From Sarcomyxa edulis (taxonomy: Eukaryota > Basidiomycota > Agaricomycetes > Agaricales > Mycenaceae): a stretch of 64,000 nucleotides of DNA. The position numbers were made by a program, and so were the translations under genes. The notes beneath the pieces are model-generated. The model ran no database searches and was not told the origin of the DNA. It worked only from the letters and a program-made list of their open reading frames with translations. The stretch covers positions 868,001 to 932,000 of the forward strand of contig QUOL01000002.1 of assembly GCA_009761415.1 (NCBI GenBank). Reading direction: 5' to 3'. Shown one piece after another: positions 63,001 through 64,000 of this stretch (positions are counted from its first letter, which is position 1; each line of letters opens with the position of its first letter).

Positions 63001-63616
63001 TCGGAGGTAGAGATGAAACGAATGGCAGTAATTTGGTCCCGATGCCCACGAAGACTGAAGTGAAATATGAGTCTTTGAGCTCGCCTTCGTGTTAACATAC
63101 ACATACCGGAATAGCCCTGCTTCGGCGACGACATCCCAAACAATGAGGTCGGTATCCTGCGAACCCGAAGCCAATCGCGTCCCTCGCTCGTCAAAAGCAA
63201 GTGCAGTAACAGCTTTTTTGTGACCGTTAAAGGTAGTAATTACAGAGCTAGCAGAGGCGCTCCATAAGCGAATAGACCCGTCCGCATATCCCACCGCAAA
63301 TGAATCTTTCTGCGGTGAACGCAAGATGCAAGTTACTTCAGCTCGATGTCCCGTTTCGTGCCACATATCGACCTTGTACGGATTAAATCATGTTTCAAGT
63401 ACAATGATATTGCGACTCACCATCTGGCCTTTTTTGATATTCCACACCAATACATCTTCCAACGCTGGTACATAGGCAAACTTTCCATCATACTCCGAGT
63501 TCGAGGAAGAGCTGCAGACTATCCCAAAAGCCTGTATGAAATATCAATATTTGAAGCAGGTGTACCTGCGTTTGACTTGCCTGTGTAGGCCCATGTTTGA
63601 GGTAGCTCTGAACCAT
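60094..63616 (-). CDS. UTP12: U3 snoRNP/SSU processome WD40 protein Utp12 (Dip2, WDR3)
   Basis: Subunit of the UtpB complex of the small-subunit processome. The start at 63616 gives [12 protein letters not shown], joined to [20 protein letters not shown] repeats follow in two propellers, for example [40 protein letters not shown] and [17 protein letters not shown] Lys/Glu-rich insert ([20 protein letters not shown]) lies mid-protein, as in family members. After the second propeller comes the helical Utp12 domain ([39 protein letters not shown]). It ends with a basic tail at 60094. The total is about 950 residues. The first intron is best read as GC-AG. Confidence 0.95.
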
Positions 63617-63749
63617 GGTCGGCACTTGTTGTGCGTCGTCGTGAACGATGAGCTCGACTTGCAAAAAAATGAAATTTCCCACGTGCTGCTTTCGATCATG
63701 CTTCTATCGAGATGTACGTGATTCGTTCCGTCGACGGTCGTCTCTCACG

Positions 63750-64000
63750 ATGATGCTTTATCCTTCCTCGCCCGAGGCTGCGACTCGCTTTCTGACTTTT
63801 GTAAATGCTTCACCTACTCCTTTCCATGCTGTCCGAAATGCTGCCGTCCGTTTAGAGGGGGCGGGATTTCGAAAAGTGAGTTGATAACCCCGCACGGACT
63901 CGGACATGATGTAAACTAAGATACTTCAGATCAAAGAGCAGGATGATTGGGAGAAGGAAGTAAAGGCAGGAGGAAAATATTACTTTACCAGGTGAGTGTC
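63750..64000 (+). CDS. APE4: Aspartyl aminopeptidase (M18), 5' end only
   Basis: Metallopeptidase removing N-terminal Asp/Glu. The start at 63750 gives MMLYPSSPEAATRFLTFV, NASPTPFHAVRNAAVRLEGA and GFRK; a GTGAGT intron joins IKEQDDWEKEVKAGGKYYFT before the right edge. The SPTPFHAV block and KxGGKYYFTR are typical of the N-terminus of M18 aspartyl aminopeptidases. The catalytic metal sites lie beyond the window. It is divergent from UTP12 with 133 bp between start codons. Confidence 0.88.

Overview
The window is nuclear DNA of a filamentous basidiomycete, most likely an Agaricomycete. Genes are dense and broken by many short introns of about 50-60 nt with GT/GC donors and AG acceptors. The gene content fits: a Dicer, a large intronless F-box/LRR gene plus a decayed F-box-like copy, Zn2Cys6 regulators, a Dal5-type MFS carrier and an RlpA/expansin-like secreted protein. 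Exon joins were read by eye from splice sites and protein-family continuity, so internal exon borders are inferences.

Layout. 1-2829 (minus) is one unbroken reading frame of a LINE-like retroelement running off the left edge, with a tandem repeat and a (TTG)n tract upstream. 2830-4770 is gene-free. 4771-9171 (minus) holds a Dal5-family transporter and acetoacetyl-CoA thiolase (ERG10). 9555-12506 holds ATG10 (minus), ribosomal protein S1/S3a (plus) and adenine phosphoribosyltransferase (plus). 12523-16037 (minus) is an EDEM-type ER mannosidase. 16188-17498 (plus) has two Auto_anti-p27 zinc domains, followed by an unrecognised repeat-exon gene (17792-19581). 19788-21965 is a divergent pair: a FAF1-like rRNA-processing protein and a DUF7719-like membrane protein. 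22410-23929 (minus) is an unrecognised ankyrin-like gene. 24316-30478 (plus) is a Dicer whose helicase has lost its ATPase motifs while both RNase III domains look intact. COX8 (30672-31010) and a small hypothetical follow.

32610-36044 (plus) is an aldehyde dehydrogenase with one oversized, repeat-bearing intron. 36823-42578 (minus) carries a short Zn2Cys6 protein, proteasome alpha-2 (PRE8), 1-Cys peroxiredoxin and SSU72. 43017-44588 is an F-box protein. 45244-49573 groups three membrane-traffic or lipid genes: UFE1 (ER t-SNARE), TVP38 and a VPS66/LOA1-like acyltransferase with altered catalytic motifs. 50093-53987 (minus) holds a two-RRM SR protein and a trans-sulfuration enzyme ending in a peroxisomal SKL signal. 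54180-55190 is a decayed F-box/LRR-like gene. 55329-58745 is a Zn2Cys6 transcription factor, 58982-59907 a secreted RlpA-like protein, 60094-63616 UTP12/DIP2, and 63750 to the right edge the start of aspartyl aminopeptidase.

Most genes are housekeeping and do not form a metabolic cluster. The most striking observations are the Dicer with a pseudo-helicase, the acyltransferase lacking the HX4D dyad, the PTS1-tagged trans-sulfuration enzyme, the duplicated phase-2 repeat exons at 18.9-19.3 kb, three GC-AG introns (one directly after a start codon), and the repeat-filled 692-bp ALDH intron. No tRNA, rRNA or CRISPR array was recognised.
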